Shown here: piece by piece, positions 46,072-57,801 of the stretch | How the letters are laid out: each line of letters starts with the position of its first letter | Numbering within the stretch: the first letter of the stretch is position 1 | Assembly (NCBI GenBank): GCA_027604185.1 | Contig: JADGKB010000083.1 | Location: 1-63,325, forward strand | Direction: 5' to 3' | From: Boothiomyces macroporosus | Taxonomy: Eukaryota; Chytridiomycota; Chytridiomycetes; Rhizophydiales; Terramycetaceae | DNA length: 63,325 nt | Made by a program: the position numbers and the translations under genes | Notes under the pieces: model-generated | Database searches by the model: none | What the model was told of the DNA's origin: nothing | Seen by the model: the letters and a program-made list of their open reading frames with translations, nothing else

Positions 46072-47678
46072 ATGTCACCCGCGCTTTCTAAATTTCTCCG
46101 AATGTCGGCTCTGCTGGTTGAAAATCAATTCTTTTCTCCATACTGTCAAACTGCTCCAGATACAATATACGTCTTTAACGTGTCAGATCCATTTGCGTAC
46201 GATCCTACATTGCCTGGCGTTTGGCCATCCTTTTTTAGGTTCCATTTTGAAGATTTTACTGTTGGCGATGTAGATAATTGCTATGTACCTATTGCAGGAA
46301 CAGCATGTACAAGTTCTCTGGATACAGCTCGGTCTGCTCCTTATCAAAGTGGTAGTACAAACTGGTTTGACACGCTCAGCGATATTGAATCGGTGGTACC
46401 CAAATCAGCAAACGGTAAATCTTATTGCATGCTATCTGCTACTAATATGCAAGATCAATCAGCGCTGCTGGGATACAAGGCAGTATTTTTACAAGCAGTA
46501 GATGGTGTTTGCTATGATGGTAAATTCAACTGCAACCATGCAGGGCTATTCACATATTTTGAATCTTCTGGCTGCAAAGGAGCTTTTGAAAGTATTCAAA
46601 TGCCTTCTAGTTCATCAAACATTACTTTGCCAAGCTTAGGAAACTTGACTGTTCAACTGAAAACCTTTAAGTCTGCTTCAATGTTTTATGATTGGCAGCA
46701 GAACTCTCCGGTTACACGTTTGGTTCCACAATGGAATATTCCCTTTGATTACATTGCCGCAGCTTTCTTTATCTTTGCAGTCTTGATTGGATTATATCCG
46801 CCAGCTATTACTGTCTATGGAGCAATAGTAAAGAAAAAGAAGCTGCTTTTCCTGAATTACGTGGTAGTTTTTTCACAGATATGCATTGTGCTTTGGACAC
46901 TTCTCTCAATGATATTCTGGCTCACTGTGTTCCCAAACAATGAAATTATGGCGCGCTTTGCTGAAGCCAGAACCCTATTCTTTAACCTTGGAAGTGTAAT
47001 ATCTACTTTTGTCACAAGCAACCTCTATGTAATCATCTTTTTCAAGTCAAAGTATATTTTATTAACAGCAGAAAGTATATGATTTACCCCATTCAATTAT
47101 TTGTGGCATGTATGCACATCTTTCTCGATGGCGGCAACTATATCGATTACTACATTAATGGAGGTGATAACAATTACATGTACTCTGCTATGCCAGTAAG
47201 CTACCAAAAGTTTCTCAATTACTGGTTTCGTTTCGCAAATTTCTGGATCATTTTCATGTTTATTTGGAACTGTATTCCACCCATCCTCATTTCTTTAATG
47301 TTTATTAATGCGATCGCAGGAGACAAGACTATTATGGAAAAACTCAAATTACTAATCCTATGCGATCCATATCTACCATTCTTGTTTATAGGACAGTTTA
47401 TCGCTATATCTGGGTTTGAAATAATCCGATACATTCGACGAAGTACCACCATTCTCGGAGGCGACATGGTCTTCCAAGACACAACTTGTTTCAACGTCTT
47501 TTTCGTCGCTCTCCACATTTCTCTAACAACCAGGATCAACGAAACCATGAAAATAGTATCTAAACCTAACAGCAGAATTTCAAAGGAACGCTTTTCGAAA
47601 ACACAAGAAAGCGATACTGGTCCATCAAAGATTGATAAATTACCAAGACGAACAATGTCGGAAGCAGAGTACCAGTAG
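46072..47678 (+). CDS. Receptor-like 7TM family protein, copy E (dispersed)
   Basis: Two exons with a 20-nt intron (47052-47071) at the same site as in the cluster give 528 aa. It has the family marks LLVENQFF, DPFAYDPTL, WPSFFRFHF, GDVDNCYVPIAGTACTSSL and seven predicted membrane segments, then a long Ser/Lys-rich tail. It is 36 kb from copies A-D and on the other strand. The N-terminus (MSPALSKFLRMSALLVENQ) is a poor signal peptide compared with the others, so an upstream exon may be missing from this model. The sister motif NETWPSFF reads PGVWPSFF here, losing that glycosylation site. Confidence 0.8.
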
Positions 47679-47716
47679 TAATATATTTTTTTTTTCATAA
47701 TCAAATCTTGTTCAAA

Positions 47717-48097
47717 ATGGCAATGCGATTTGGAAAGAATATGGCCAATAATTGGATACTGAAAACAATCACATTCCCACCGCCAAAGGAGTATTTCTTG
47801 CCTTTCAAGACGGCGGAAGGGAGGATCTTACCTCCAAGAATTTCACTCAAAAAACAACAAGAAATCAGGAATACATGTTTGTTTGCCGGAATAGACCCTA
47901 GTTCAGTTGGATTGCCTCCTTTCGTGGAGGAAAAGGAACCAAAGCTAATCCTGAAGGGTAACAAGAGACCAGTTGAAAAGAAGAACAGGGAAGAAAAGAT
48001 TATTGAAAACATGAAAGCAATGCCAAAGAGAATCGAACAGTACAGGCTGGAAAGAAGGAAAGGAAAGGAAGCAAGAAAACCAGATATGCCATTTTAA
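47717..48097 (+). CDS. Probable mitochondrial ribosomal protein mL59 (MRPL25-like)
   Basis: Single exon, 126 aa, very basic. The pattern FAGIDPSSVGLPPFVEEK, then KLILKGNKR, then a long basic helix (RIEQYRLERRKGKEARKP) ending MPF resembles fungal mL59. It is convergent with bS16m at 33 bp, so two mitoribosome genes are neighbours. The match is by pattern only. Confidence 0.55.
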   Translation: MAMRFGKNMANNWILKTITFPPPKEYFLPFKTAEGRILPPRISLKKQQEIRNTCLFAGIDPSSVGLPPFVEEKEPKLILKGNKRPVEKKNREEKIIENMKAMPKRIEQYRLERRKGKEARKPDMPF

Positions 48098-48130
48098 TAC
48101 ATTATTCCATGCCATTTCAATTGATAATAA

Positions 48131-48656
48131 TTATATTCCTAAATATTGCTTCATTGCAGCCAAAGACTCTTCTGGACTTAGCACAACATCTCGCTTCTTT
48201 TCGAAATGAATTTTTTCTCTGTCCAACTTGTTGAGTTGCACTTTAATTTCCTGCTTGTATTTTCTAGCTTCTTCGCTGGTGACAATACCCAATTCTTTCC
48301 CATTCTCATCAGTTAGCCGTACGCTCCAAGTATCACTGTCGTTCAAATCAAGCATTCCCAAGTCCTGGAGTCTCTTTGGAAGAACTGGCATGATATTTGC
48401 CTGCGTTAGTGATAATTACTTTGGATAATAGCCATGCGGCCCTGTCTGATGGTTGCGCTCCTACCCCAAGCCAATATTTTATCCTGTCTGTTGCCAATTC
48501 TAAATGTTTGTGCCCATTTTCATCCTTCATTGGATTATAAGTTCCCAATCGTTCCAGATGCTTTCCATCCCTAGGCGCTCTTGCATTCGCAGCTACGATT
48601 CCATAAAATGGATTATTTCTTGCTCCCCATCTTGCCAACCTGATTCTCACAACCAT
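48131..48656 (-). CDS. MRPS16: Mitochondrial ribosomal protein bS16m
   Basis: Two exons with a 19-nt intron give 168 aa. MVVRIRLARWGARNNPFYGIVAANARAPRDG and LERLGTYNP are diagnostic of bS16; after the intron LPKRLQDLGML is also seen in eukaryotic homologues. The C-terminal ~70 residues are an extension beyond bacterial S16. Confidence 0.95.
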
Positions 48657-48710
48657 TGAAAATTTTTTTGATTGAGAAACAATTTAAAAAAGCAGTTTAT
48701 TTCTACATAC

Positions 48711-50346
48711 TTATTTCGCCATACTAAAGAAATGCTTGTTGGTCATATGAACTTGACGTTCAATCTCGGAACAGTATTTTTCAGGAACTCCCATACTGCG
48801 CAATTCCTAGTGTTAATTATTATAACTTGAATCTTGCGGTTTTTAATAAGTTCAATCTTGTGCTTCTTTTCAGCTCTCTCCTGGCCAAGCTTGACTCCTT
48901 CCAAAAAGAACTCGTCTCTGCTCTTTTGTTTTGCCAATTCCTTTTCCTTGATTTGGGCTTTAACTTCCAACGCATAAGCTCTATTCTTTTGGGCTCTGAT
49001 TTCCTCTTCTTGCTTAATGCGAGCTTCGATTTCTTTTTGCTGTTGAAGTGAAGCCAAAAATTCTTCTTTAAGTTTGTGAGATTCAATAGCAATAGCTTTT
49101 TCTCTGGCTTGCTGCTGTCTTAGACGTTCTTCGCGAAGCTCTTTTTCTTGTTGCAATTGCTTTTCAGCAGCCTCCTTTTCTTTACGTCTCCATTCCCTTT
49201 CATAAGCTTCATAGGCCCGTTGAGCGCGTAATGCATCTTGCTGTGCTTGCTTATCAGACATCTACCATTAGATTTGCATACTTTTTCTTGGGCTGCTCTC
49301 AATCTAGCCAGTTCTTGCTCTCTTTCTGCTTTCTTTTGAGCTTGAATACGATCGTTTTCTAAATCTCTCTTTTCTTTTTCCAAAATGTATTGCAAGACTT
49401 TACGGTCTTCTTCTTCTTCCAAAAGCTTTTCCTTCTTTTTCAATTCAATAGATTCTTGATTTGCAGAAGTTACTCCTTGCATTAGTTTTCTTTGGGCTTG
49501 TATTTTGGCTGCTTTTTCCCTCTTTTCTTGTTCAGCATTTTCTGCGATTGTCTTTAGAATTTGCTTTGTTTCCTGGTCCTTTCTTTCTTGCTCCAACAGC
49601 GCCGCTTCTCTACGTTCCTCGATTTGTTGTCTGATTTTGGCAGCCCCTCTTCGCAACTCTTCCATTCGCTTTCTCTCTTTTTCTTCCAATTTTGCCAATT
49701 CATTGACTCTTTCTCTTTCCATAATTGCATCTAATCTCAAATCTTCTTCCTTTCGCTGTTGCTGTATGTATTTCTGAGTTAGAAAAAATCACCTTTTGCT
49801 CTACTTGATTGTCTCTGATAGACACGCATTTCGCATACAGCATCAATTCATTAAGATGTTTAATTTCATCTTCTTGCTCTTCGATTTGCATTTGGGCTTT
49901 TGCTAATAGATGGTTCGCTTTTTCCAGTGTCTCCCTATCTAAATCTGACAGTTTGGCGTTCTTTGCGCGCATAACATCATACTTTTCCATGGCGAGCTAT
50001 CGTTAATATAAATCTACCTTTCTATTAGCAGCGATGGCTAATTGCTCGTTTTTATGGCCATTCAAAAGCTTCTCACGCTCTTGTATTTCAGATGGTGTAA
50101 GGAATTTCGCCGCATTCTATATTACCACTCGCTTACTCTGATTTTATCCAATTCATCAGCGCCTATCAATATCGCACGCTTATTCTTCTTTAATTCAGCT
50201 TCATTGTTTAGATGAGGGCGAAGTTTGCGGATGTTGTCTCTCGTAATCACCGTAATTGGTTTCTATCATATTAGCCAAATTAATACTTCAAGCTTTATCG
50301 CATTATCGGATTTTTGCTTCTATAGTTAAGCACTCATTACTATCAT
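48711..50346 (-). CDS. CFAP45: CFAP45 (CCDC19), axonemal microtubule inner protein
   Basis: Eight exons give 496 aa, nearly all charged helix. Family blocks: ITVITRDNIRKL near the start, LNELMLYAKCVSIRDNQ, EYREWRRKEKE-type text (YEREWRRKEKEAAEKQ) and GVPEKYCSEIERQ at the C-terminus. CFAP45 lies inside doublet microtubules of motile cilia. Exon 1 is only six bases (ATG ATA, 50346-50341), followed by introns of 21 and 24 nt; the remaining introns are 19-21 nt. The gene is divergent from the GH18 gene with 63 bp between starts. Confidence 0.94.
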
Positions 50347-50409
50347 TTCGCAAAAGAGTAAAAGCAAGATACGTCATTATTTTCAATTTTACTTTTTGAA
50401 TATTTTGTT

Positions 50410-51653
50410 ATGCAATCGCTGCAGGAAAATTGGAGTACAGTTTACTAATACCAGATTCAGGAAAGAAGCTGATTGTGTACCATACGAATTGGGCCTGCTA
50501 TGGGAGGAACTTTCAAGTCAAGGACCTGCCAGTCAACTATATCAGCGACATCAATTATTCATTCCTGGATTTAAAGCCGAATGCACAAGGGTTTTATGTT
50601 CCTGCGTTTTCGGACCCTTGGTCTGATGTCGATAAACGCTATGGCGATCCCAAAGAGTCTGTTCAACCACTGGATCACCAACAACCGGCTAATCCTGGTG
50701 AATACTTTGGCAATCTTGGGCAGTTTATGAAATTAAAGAGAGCGGGATATAAATTCAACTTGGGTTTAAGCATTGGTGGCTGGAGTTTCTCTACACACTT
50801 TTCTGAAGCAGTTGCAACTCCAGAAAGCAGACTGGCTTTTGTCAACGCGTGTATGGAAATTTTAAATAGATTTCCTGGGTTGATTAGTAGATTGGATTTT
50901 GACTGGGAGCATATTAGTCCTCCTGGTGCCAACTATGGAAAGGAAGGAAATTCTACATCGCCCAACGATGGTAATAGCTTATTTAGATTAGGACCAAATT
51001 TTGGGATGCTGTTGGAATTGCTAAGAAATCATCTTGATCATTCGCCCTTCAGCAATGTAACCATAACTGCATGCGTAACTGGTGACCCTAATGCCATGAG
51101 CGCATTACCCATAAGTGTTATGGGAAGAGTTTTGGAATCTATAAACATCATGTCTTACGATATGGCCTGTTCCTCGTACGGACAATGTTTGGCTGGACAT
51201 CACACTAACCTGTATTCTACTCATTACAGCCAAATGTCTATTGACCAAGCAGTAAAGAAATATATATCCCTGGGGATTCCAAGAGAAAAGATTGTAATAG
51301 GTGCCGCATTGTACTCCAGAGGATTTGCTAATACAGATGGTCTTGGCAAACCCTCGTTTGGAATAGTAGATGACAGGTCTTGGGAGGACGGTGTTTGCGA
51401 TTACAAAACGCTTCCAAGGCCAGGTGCGGCAGAATATTATGATGAAGCAGCCCAAGCACACTACTCATATGATCCTAATAGGAGAATCTTGAATTCTTAT
51501 GATTCTGTTAGATCAATTAAAGCAAAATGTGATTATGTATGGAAAGAAGGACTGAAGGGTGTGATCGTTTGGGAATCTGCTGGAGATTATCCCATTTCAG
51601 ACCCAAGATCATTACTTGCAACTCTGTATCATGGACTGGTCAATAAACCTTAG
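50410..51653 (+). CDS. GH18 chitinase-like protein
   Basis: Two exons with a 20-nt intron (50435-50454) give 407 aa. The TIM-barrel blocks are KKLIVYHTNWACYGRNF, INYSFLDL, NLGLSIGGWSFSTHF, LDFDWEH, INIMSYDM and KGVIVWESAGDYP. The usual catalytic string DGxDxDxE reads SRLDFDWE, so the last three acidic residues are kept but the first aspartate is serine. The model begins MQSLQENWNSGKK with no signal peptide; a frame upstream lacks an ATG. It may be cytosolic, or the signal exon was missed. Related to cell-wall remodelling or chitin degradation by family, but activity may be reduced. Confidence 0.85.
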
Positions 51654-51866
51654 GTCGTTTGTAAGTCTGCTTGTTTGTTCTACTCTTTTTGGTATTTATC
51701 AGCGGATTTTTGATACATCTGTCAAATCCCAAAAATTCCATTCGATCGCGTATGCATTACTGCCCAACGGAAGTACATTCAATAACAAAAAGTTACTGTG
51801 GCCCATCTAATCATTATTGTGTTTCAAACGTTTGAGTTTATACCTGAAAAATTTCGCGTCCAAGTA

Positions 51867-54338
51867 ATGAATGAGCGTCTCGTAGACTTTAGAGATTTGC
51901 GATTTAATCACCGAACGCTTTCATTCATTGATAAAATAGCAGACTTTATATCAAAAGAGATCACCACCGAAGCAGAAGAATCAAAGGAAGACCAAACACC
52001 ACAGCTTCCACCAAAAATAAATCAAACAGATTTGTATACACATACAGTACCAATACCACTAGCAAAACCAGTGTTGGTAATCTCATCCCCGAAAGCGGCA
52101 ATATTGTTAGGCGTAGAGCCATCGACGTTGGAGTTCTCTCAAAACCTGGACCTGCTTAACGCTGCAGAATTTCAAACAAATTCGTCTCATTTTGCATTCA
52201 ACTATGGAGGATATCAAAACGGAATATATAATATCTTGGGAGATGGACGAACCATGACCGTTGGCGAGGTAGAAAACTCTTCAAAGTTTGTATTACAGTA
52301 TAAAGGGATCGGGCCAACTCCATATGCGCAAAACCAAGATGGATTGATGAAGTTAACCACTTGCTTGTATGAGTTTTTCATATCCGAAACTTTGGCGCAA
52401 TTGAATATTCCAACTAGTAGAAGTTTAACAGTTATTGGATCATCTTCGGTTTGTTACCGAGGCACACAGGAAAAAATGTACACCACGGGAATTCTATCTA
52501 AATATGCTCGAACTTGGATTAGATTTGGGACATTAGAATATCTGTATTTTAAAGGGGACACGACTGGTTTGAAAACTCTGGTTGATTATGTTATACAAGA
52601 ATTTTATCCGGATTGTATTGATTTTGAATTTGGGGAATCCGTTGTCACAAACAAATTGATATCGGGAGATTTTTTTGACAAGAATCAAGATATTTTGGAT
52701 GGAGGGATCTTGGCACCAGAAAAGGATATTGCGGATAAACTCGATACTGCTGGCAATCCAATAACTATTCGTTTGAATAGATATGGGTTACTATTCCGAC
52801 GAATCATAGAGAAAACTGCTGTATTAGTGGCAAATTGGCAAGCAGTAGGTTTCGTTCATGGATGTTTAAATACTGAAAACTTTTCTGTAATTGGAGATAC
52901 AATTCATTTTGAATGCAGTGTAATTCCGATTTAAAGTAGGGGTTTATGGATTCCTACGATCCCGAATGGACGCCAAACAAAAAAGATACCAAAGGAAGGT
53001 ATTCCTTTGAAAAGCAGCCAGAAATGGCCAAATGGGCTTTATCAAGATTGGGTCAAACTTTGGCAATGCTAGTGGGAGATACATATACGTCTTCGCCTGT
53101 TAGACCCTATACTAGAGGTTCAAACGATCCACCTAGACAAGAAAACAGACCAGCTACTACGCCATCTATACCCACTCAGAGGAAACTACCGTTAGGGTTT
53201 TTGTTTGATGCTTCAAAATCTGAAAACATACTGAGAGAACTATTGAAAGAATACGACTCCAAGTTTTTGAATACCTATGGAAAGTTAATGTGTAATGTAG
53301 GTTGAGAATTAACATAGAAACTGGGAATAAAGACTTTTGAACACGCTGACTATGACCAAATAATCAATCCGCTGCTTGAAATGTTGGCTGCAACAGGTGC
53401 GGATTATACCGCTTTCTTTAGATTCATAAGCACCTTTGGGTGTAGTGACGCGAAATATTCCCAAGAGATATCATACCTTCCAGAGGGTGTACATAGTGAA
53501 GAGGCTCTGTTGAACTCTGAGCCTGTAAATACATTAGGTTTACTACTGAAATCATTGGCAACACTTCGAAAGGAAGATGCAGATTATGTGGCAGCAGAGA
53601 ATGAACGAATTAACCGCGAAAGCTTTGTTGTGCCAACATCCCCGACCAAAGAAACCAACACTTCTCAACTTGCAGCGATTGCCGAGGATGAAACCATGGA
53701 TGAAGCAGATCAGGCCGCTACATCTCCGCAAATACCCCAAATCCAAGTTCCCACGCCACAGATGGTTGAACCTCTGCCATTGCCAACACTAGATGAAGTT
53801 GCAAGCCAGTGGAAATACTGGGCACACATGTATCGCACAAGATTGATTTCACAATTACCAAACGAAAGAAAGTCTGGACAAGCATTAATAGAAGAAGATC
53901 AAATTAGGCAAAGGAAATTAAAGACAGTCAATCCTCGCTACATAATGAGAGGTTACATGTTGAGAGATATGATGAATTCAGTAAACAAAATCATGCCCCC
54001 TTTTGTGTTTAATAGGAGGGCATCTGTTCAATCAAAGTAAAAGATGTTAACATAGACAATCTAATAAAGGAAAGAGAAGGGGAAAGAAAGATGAAGACGT
54101 GGTAGAAAAGATTGAGTTCCCACAAACGAATGTTCAAACCAGTTCATTTAAAGATGTGCAAAAACTACTGAAGATAGTTGTGAACGATATTTATGGCGAC
54201 GTTTCCGAATCAAAAACAGGCTGGAAAACGGATGAAGATAAAGTATATGCACAAAAATGGGGTGAGCTTCCCTCCACGGTAAGTTTCATTTTATTTCAGG
54301 AAAATTCCAACTTGAAATTTAATAATGAAGGTGAATAA
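51867..54338 (+). CDS. SELENOO: Divergent selenoprotein-O-like (SelO/YdiU) pseudokinase-fold protein
   Basis: Five exons give 796 aa. SelO proteins have a kinase fold and transfer AMP to proteins, usually in mitochondria. Retained blocks include GDGRTMTVGEV, LQYKGIGPTPYAQNQDG, HGCLNTENFSV and FMDSYDPEWTPN. Several key positions differ from the family: HGxxNTDN has glutamate for the catalytic aspartate, TIDYGP reads TIHFEC with loss of the metal-binding aspartate, and DGRAVLRSS reads DGLMKLTTC. The C-terminal Cys/Sec-Ser-Ser motif is absent. The last intron (21 nt, in frame) is optional. Introns are 19-21 nt. It is probably a non-catalytic or re-purposed member. Start at 51867 is chosen because MNERLVDFRDLRFNH fits the family N-terminus. 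Confidence 0.85.
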
Positions 54339-54354
54339 ATCAATTGTAATGCAT

Positions 54355-54892
54355 TTAATCGTCCTTGGCCTTTTTGTTATTGAACCAGATCCAAATATTA
54401 AGACTTGAAGCCAAGGAAATCCAAGATAGCAGTGGTAACATTAATATTCCGGCTGTTTCGTCAATCTTCCAGAATTCTTTGATTGTCAACGCGGTTAATG
54501 CCCAGTACCCAACTATTTCTACTGCCGCAAGCCCGATCTGATGGCAATTAAAGAACAAGATAGACCATGCAGAATTTAGGATCAACCCAAGTCCATAAAG
54601 CTTAAGGGCGTGCGACTCAAGAATATTTCCATGCAGAGATTCCAGCTTGTATATTCTGTACGACGCGTAACCCATTAGTAAGTACAATATCGTCCACACT
54701 GGACCGAATGCATGGTTTGGTGGGGTCCAACTTGGTTTCTTCAATGTAGTGTACCAGGTTTTCACTTGCTTACGAGTCTGGTAAGCTCGTTAGTGTACAG
54801 TTACCTCCTAGGAATCCAATTGAAAGGGGTGCAATAACGGAAACGAAAAGTGGAATTTCAAGATTGAACATTTTTCGGAAAAACTGTGGCAT
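54355..54892 (-). CDS. TSPO: TSPO/MBR translocator protein
   Basis: Two exons with a 19-nt intron give 172 aa with five membrane segments. VKTWYTTLKKPSWTPPNHAFGPVWTILYLLMGYASY is the diagnostic block. TSPO sits in the outer mitochondrial or ER membrane and binds porphyrins and sterols. Its stop is 16 bp from that of the SelO-like gene (convergent). Confidence 0.95.
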
Positions 54893-55068
54893 TGTGGGGA
54901 GAAATTGAGGGTTGCAGATGTTACAACAGCAGGGTCAAGATTGATCATTATAGGCGGTCCCGAATATTATTAAGCGGAACTTGATAATAATCAAGCGAAT
55001 CCATTCTTTTTTATGAAACGGTTACTAATCCGCAAATAAACAATTCAAAGCAAAAACTATAGATTTAT

Positions 55069-55947
55069 TCAGTCATCTCCAGCTTTACCAGCAGTAGCAG
55101 GTCTAGTAGAAAGTTTTGTACCTTTTGATCCACTCTTGCTGGATTTCTTTTGGTAGTAGTTTGCAATTTCAGCTGATACACAGCTTTGGACTGATACAAT
55201 AGGATAAATTACTGAAGCGAGATTCCAGTAAGCGTTAGAGTAAAAGGTTGCTTGGTCTGCAGAATACATTTCTGTTCCAGAGATATACATTAACGCGGTG
55301 GAGATGGTCCAAACCAAAGGTAGCAGGATCGTCAATTCAGCTCTTGTCAATTTGTTACCACGTAATAGAACCTGGATAACTCTAAAGAGGTAGTAGCAAT
55401 CAAAATACAGCAGATTGACCCAAATTTCAGCAGAAATGCAATTGGACGCGATATTCCAAATATTAGCCGGGGCATTAGTCTAGATTAAACATAGAATACC
55501 ATAAATGAAGGAATTACACTGGCTACATCCAAGCAAAAGCAAACTGCCAAAATAATCTCGTCGATATAGTAGTTTTCCTTTACTACTGACTTTTTCCGAG
55601 TGTAAAAGGCCAAATTGGAGCAAAAGTAGATAAAGAATTGGAGGATAGAATAGGCTTTGTACTAGAGTCAGAAGCAGGATACAATAGGGTCTGCGGCAGT
55701 CCAGTCATTATTGAGCCACCCAATTTGAAGGTAATCAACTAGAAGAAAGATCTTTATGACATTTACAGCACATGCAATTGCAACGAAATACCACAAGTAA
55801 GCAAATTTGAAACGTAAAACCGTCTCGAATATCAAATTACCCAAAAAAATAGCACCAAATATAACTAGAGTTACTGAATGAAATACCTGACGCTAACCAA
55901 GTAGCGTTGTCAGAATCTGTCCAAGGACCTGATCTTATTTCCAACAT
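55069..55947 (-). CDS. Uncharacterised seven-TM membrane protein
   Basis: Four exons with introns of 22, 21 and 20 nt give 271 aa. Seven hydrophobic segments are visible: SVIFGAIFLGNLIFETV, YFVAIACAVNVIKIFLLV, LQFFIYFCSNLAFY, EIILAVCFCLDVASV, IWVNLLYFDCYYLF, LTILLPLVWTISTAL and NLASVIYPIVSV. A short glycosylatable N-terminus and basic C-terminal tail fit a GPCR-like topology. I recognise no named family, and it is not related to copies A-E. A decayed second copy lies upstream at about 56945-57450. Confidence 0.75.
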
Positions 55948-56944
55948 TTTTAATGAAGAATTGACAATTAGTATTTGCAATAACGTCAATGTCATTACGT
56001 AACGCGGGGCAGCGGCTTTAAGCTCTACAGCCTTTATTCAAATCCAAATGCCAGCAACACTAGTGCGATTGTTTGATAGAGTGGAATAGAGTCCAATTAG
56101 GTGTATACTTTGCAAAGTTTGTTTCTTTTAAAAATTGATGTGATTTCAACTTGAAGCGAGTCACTATTTCAGCCTCATATTCACAGTAAATAAAGTCATA
56201 ATATTAATTAATTTACTCTATGGCACATTTTTAACATGGCCTGCTGTTAATTTGCCTAATAGCCACTTTAATGCGCTTGTCCTGTTTCTAATATCGTGGT
56301 GCTACTCATATTAGACCCATAGATATTCCAAATCTAGTAGGTGGTTATACTTGTCTTTGTTCCTAGGTCGTGATTTCAAAAACGTGTTTTTGAAGCATAA
56401 CTTTCATAGTAAAAATATATTTGTTGACCGAAAAATCAAAGAATAACAGCCTTATGAGTTGTACCCATCGATAAAAAGTGTACGTTGAATATAGCTTTGA
56501 GATAATGTATTCCTTTCAGATATGATTATCTAAACCAAATTAAATAATTTCCCCAGAAATAACAATATAAACTACTATAGATTCGCATATTGTAATGATC
56601 TATAAATTAGGAGGTGGTTCTAACAAGATGTTAAAATCCAGAAAGCGGAATGATGAATTTCTTGGTGTTAGTACTAGTCTGTATCTATCATATCTTGATT
56701 TAAATTCCATTATTTTAGAGGCGTTTACCAGATATTCATATTGGTTGGTTGGCCTTTTGAAATTAGTTTCAAAAAATTGGGTGGCAAAGTCCCACTTTAG
56801 CCTATTTTTTTCATTTAATCAAAGCACAAGTAGAATGAATAGAATTCAAGGATAACTGTTTATGAGATCAAAAAAGTCAATATTAAGGTGATTATGCTGA
56901 ATTCCAGTTATCTGATCTTAATGCCCTTTTGATTATGGTTTATA
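55948..56944. other. Intergenic, no gene recognised
   Basis: About 1 kb of AT-rich DNA. An 86-codon ORF at 56595 shows no family, and its composition follows the surrounding non-coding DNA. It may hold the promoter of the 7TM gene. Confidence 0.4.
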
Positions 56945-57450
56945 ACTTGGGTGAAATGCAAGATTGGACTGCTACTATAGGATAAATGATAGATAAATGA
57001 GCAATAGCAATCAAAGTAAAGAAAGTTGGTCCAAGTTTCTGCCAAAATACAATCAGAAGCAATTGTCAAATAAATAGGCGGTTAATCTACAGTCATTTGA
57101 CAATTACCAAGAAACTATGACCAACCGAAACTACATCCAAGCACATGCAGATCACGAGTGTGACTTTAGAATCTCTCCTTTGCAATATTATGATATGACG
57201 CCCAATCACCGTTCAACCATCCAATTTGCAGAAAGTCCACCAAAGGATTATTTTTGCAATATTAATCGCACATGCCAACAAAATACCACAAGAAAGAATT
57301 CCTTTAAACCTTAGTGTGGTTTCAAGTATATCACGGATATTGCTCCAAAAATTACAAAATTAGTAAATGATTACCTGATGCCAACAAAGAGGCATTATCT
57401 GCTTCAGTCCAGTTGCCAAAACGCTATTCCATAGAAAATATCGTGTCAAT
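56945..57450 (-). pseudogene. Decayed copy of the seven-TM gene at 55069-55947
   Basis: The minus strand shows patches of clear similarity to the functional gene in the same order: the SVQSC region (near 56970), the YFDCYYL exon (near 57010), ACATCCAAGCA (near 57135), the DWTAADP/AIACAVN region (57200-57300) and the start exon reading NWTEADNASLLAS (near 57400). It has in-frame stops (one two codons after the putative ATG), frameshifts and internal deletions of over 100 bp. A former intron is visible at 57355-57374; it is 20 nt and ends TTG. Clearly non-functional. Confidence 0.75.
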
Positions 57451-57801
57451 TTCATCAACACACGTAAGAAATTTCATTCCTCTTAAGGTTTACAGGATTT
57501 GTTTTCCATTGTGCTTGCTTATAAACCACATCTCTCCAATTTATTGTAAATACCAGGAATAATTTCAAGGATAGAGTTCATATGAATACTTCATTCATTC
57601 ATGTGTGCAGCATCTAGATAAGCATATACAAGAGGGAGCGGAATGCAGATGTCAGTTAGAACTTTTAATCTACTAAAAATGCAACCTCTATCGCTATTTC
57701 AACGAGGATCCTAAATGATACTTGAATTTTCAAGTGATATCTTTGGGAAACTTGATTGCCCATATGTAGGTCTCGTGGCAAAATTTTGTTGCTTTTTTCT
57801 C

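Noticed and set aside
56595..56855. 86-codon ORF in the gap before the 7TM pseudogene
   Set aside because: No family, low-complexity composition like nearby non-coding DNA, and no supporting splice pattern.
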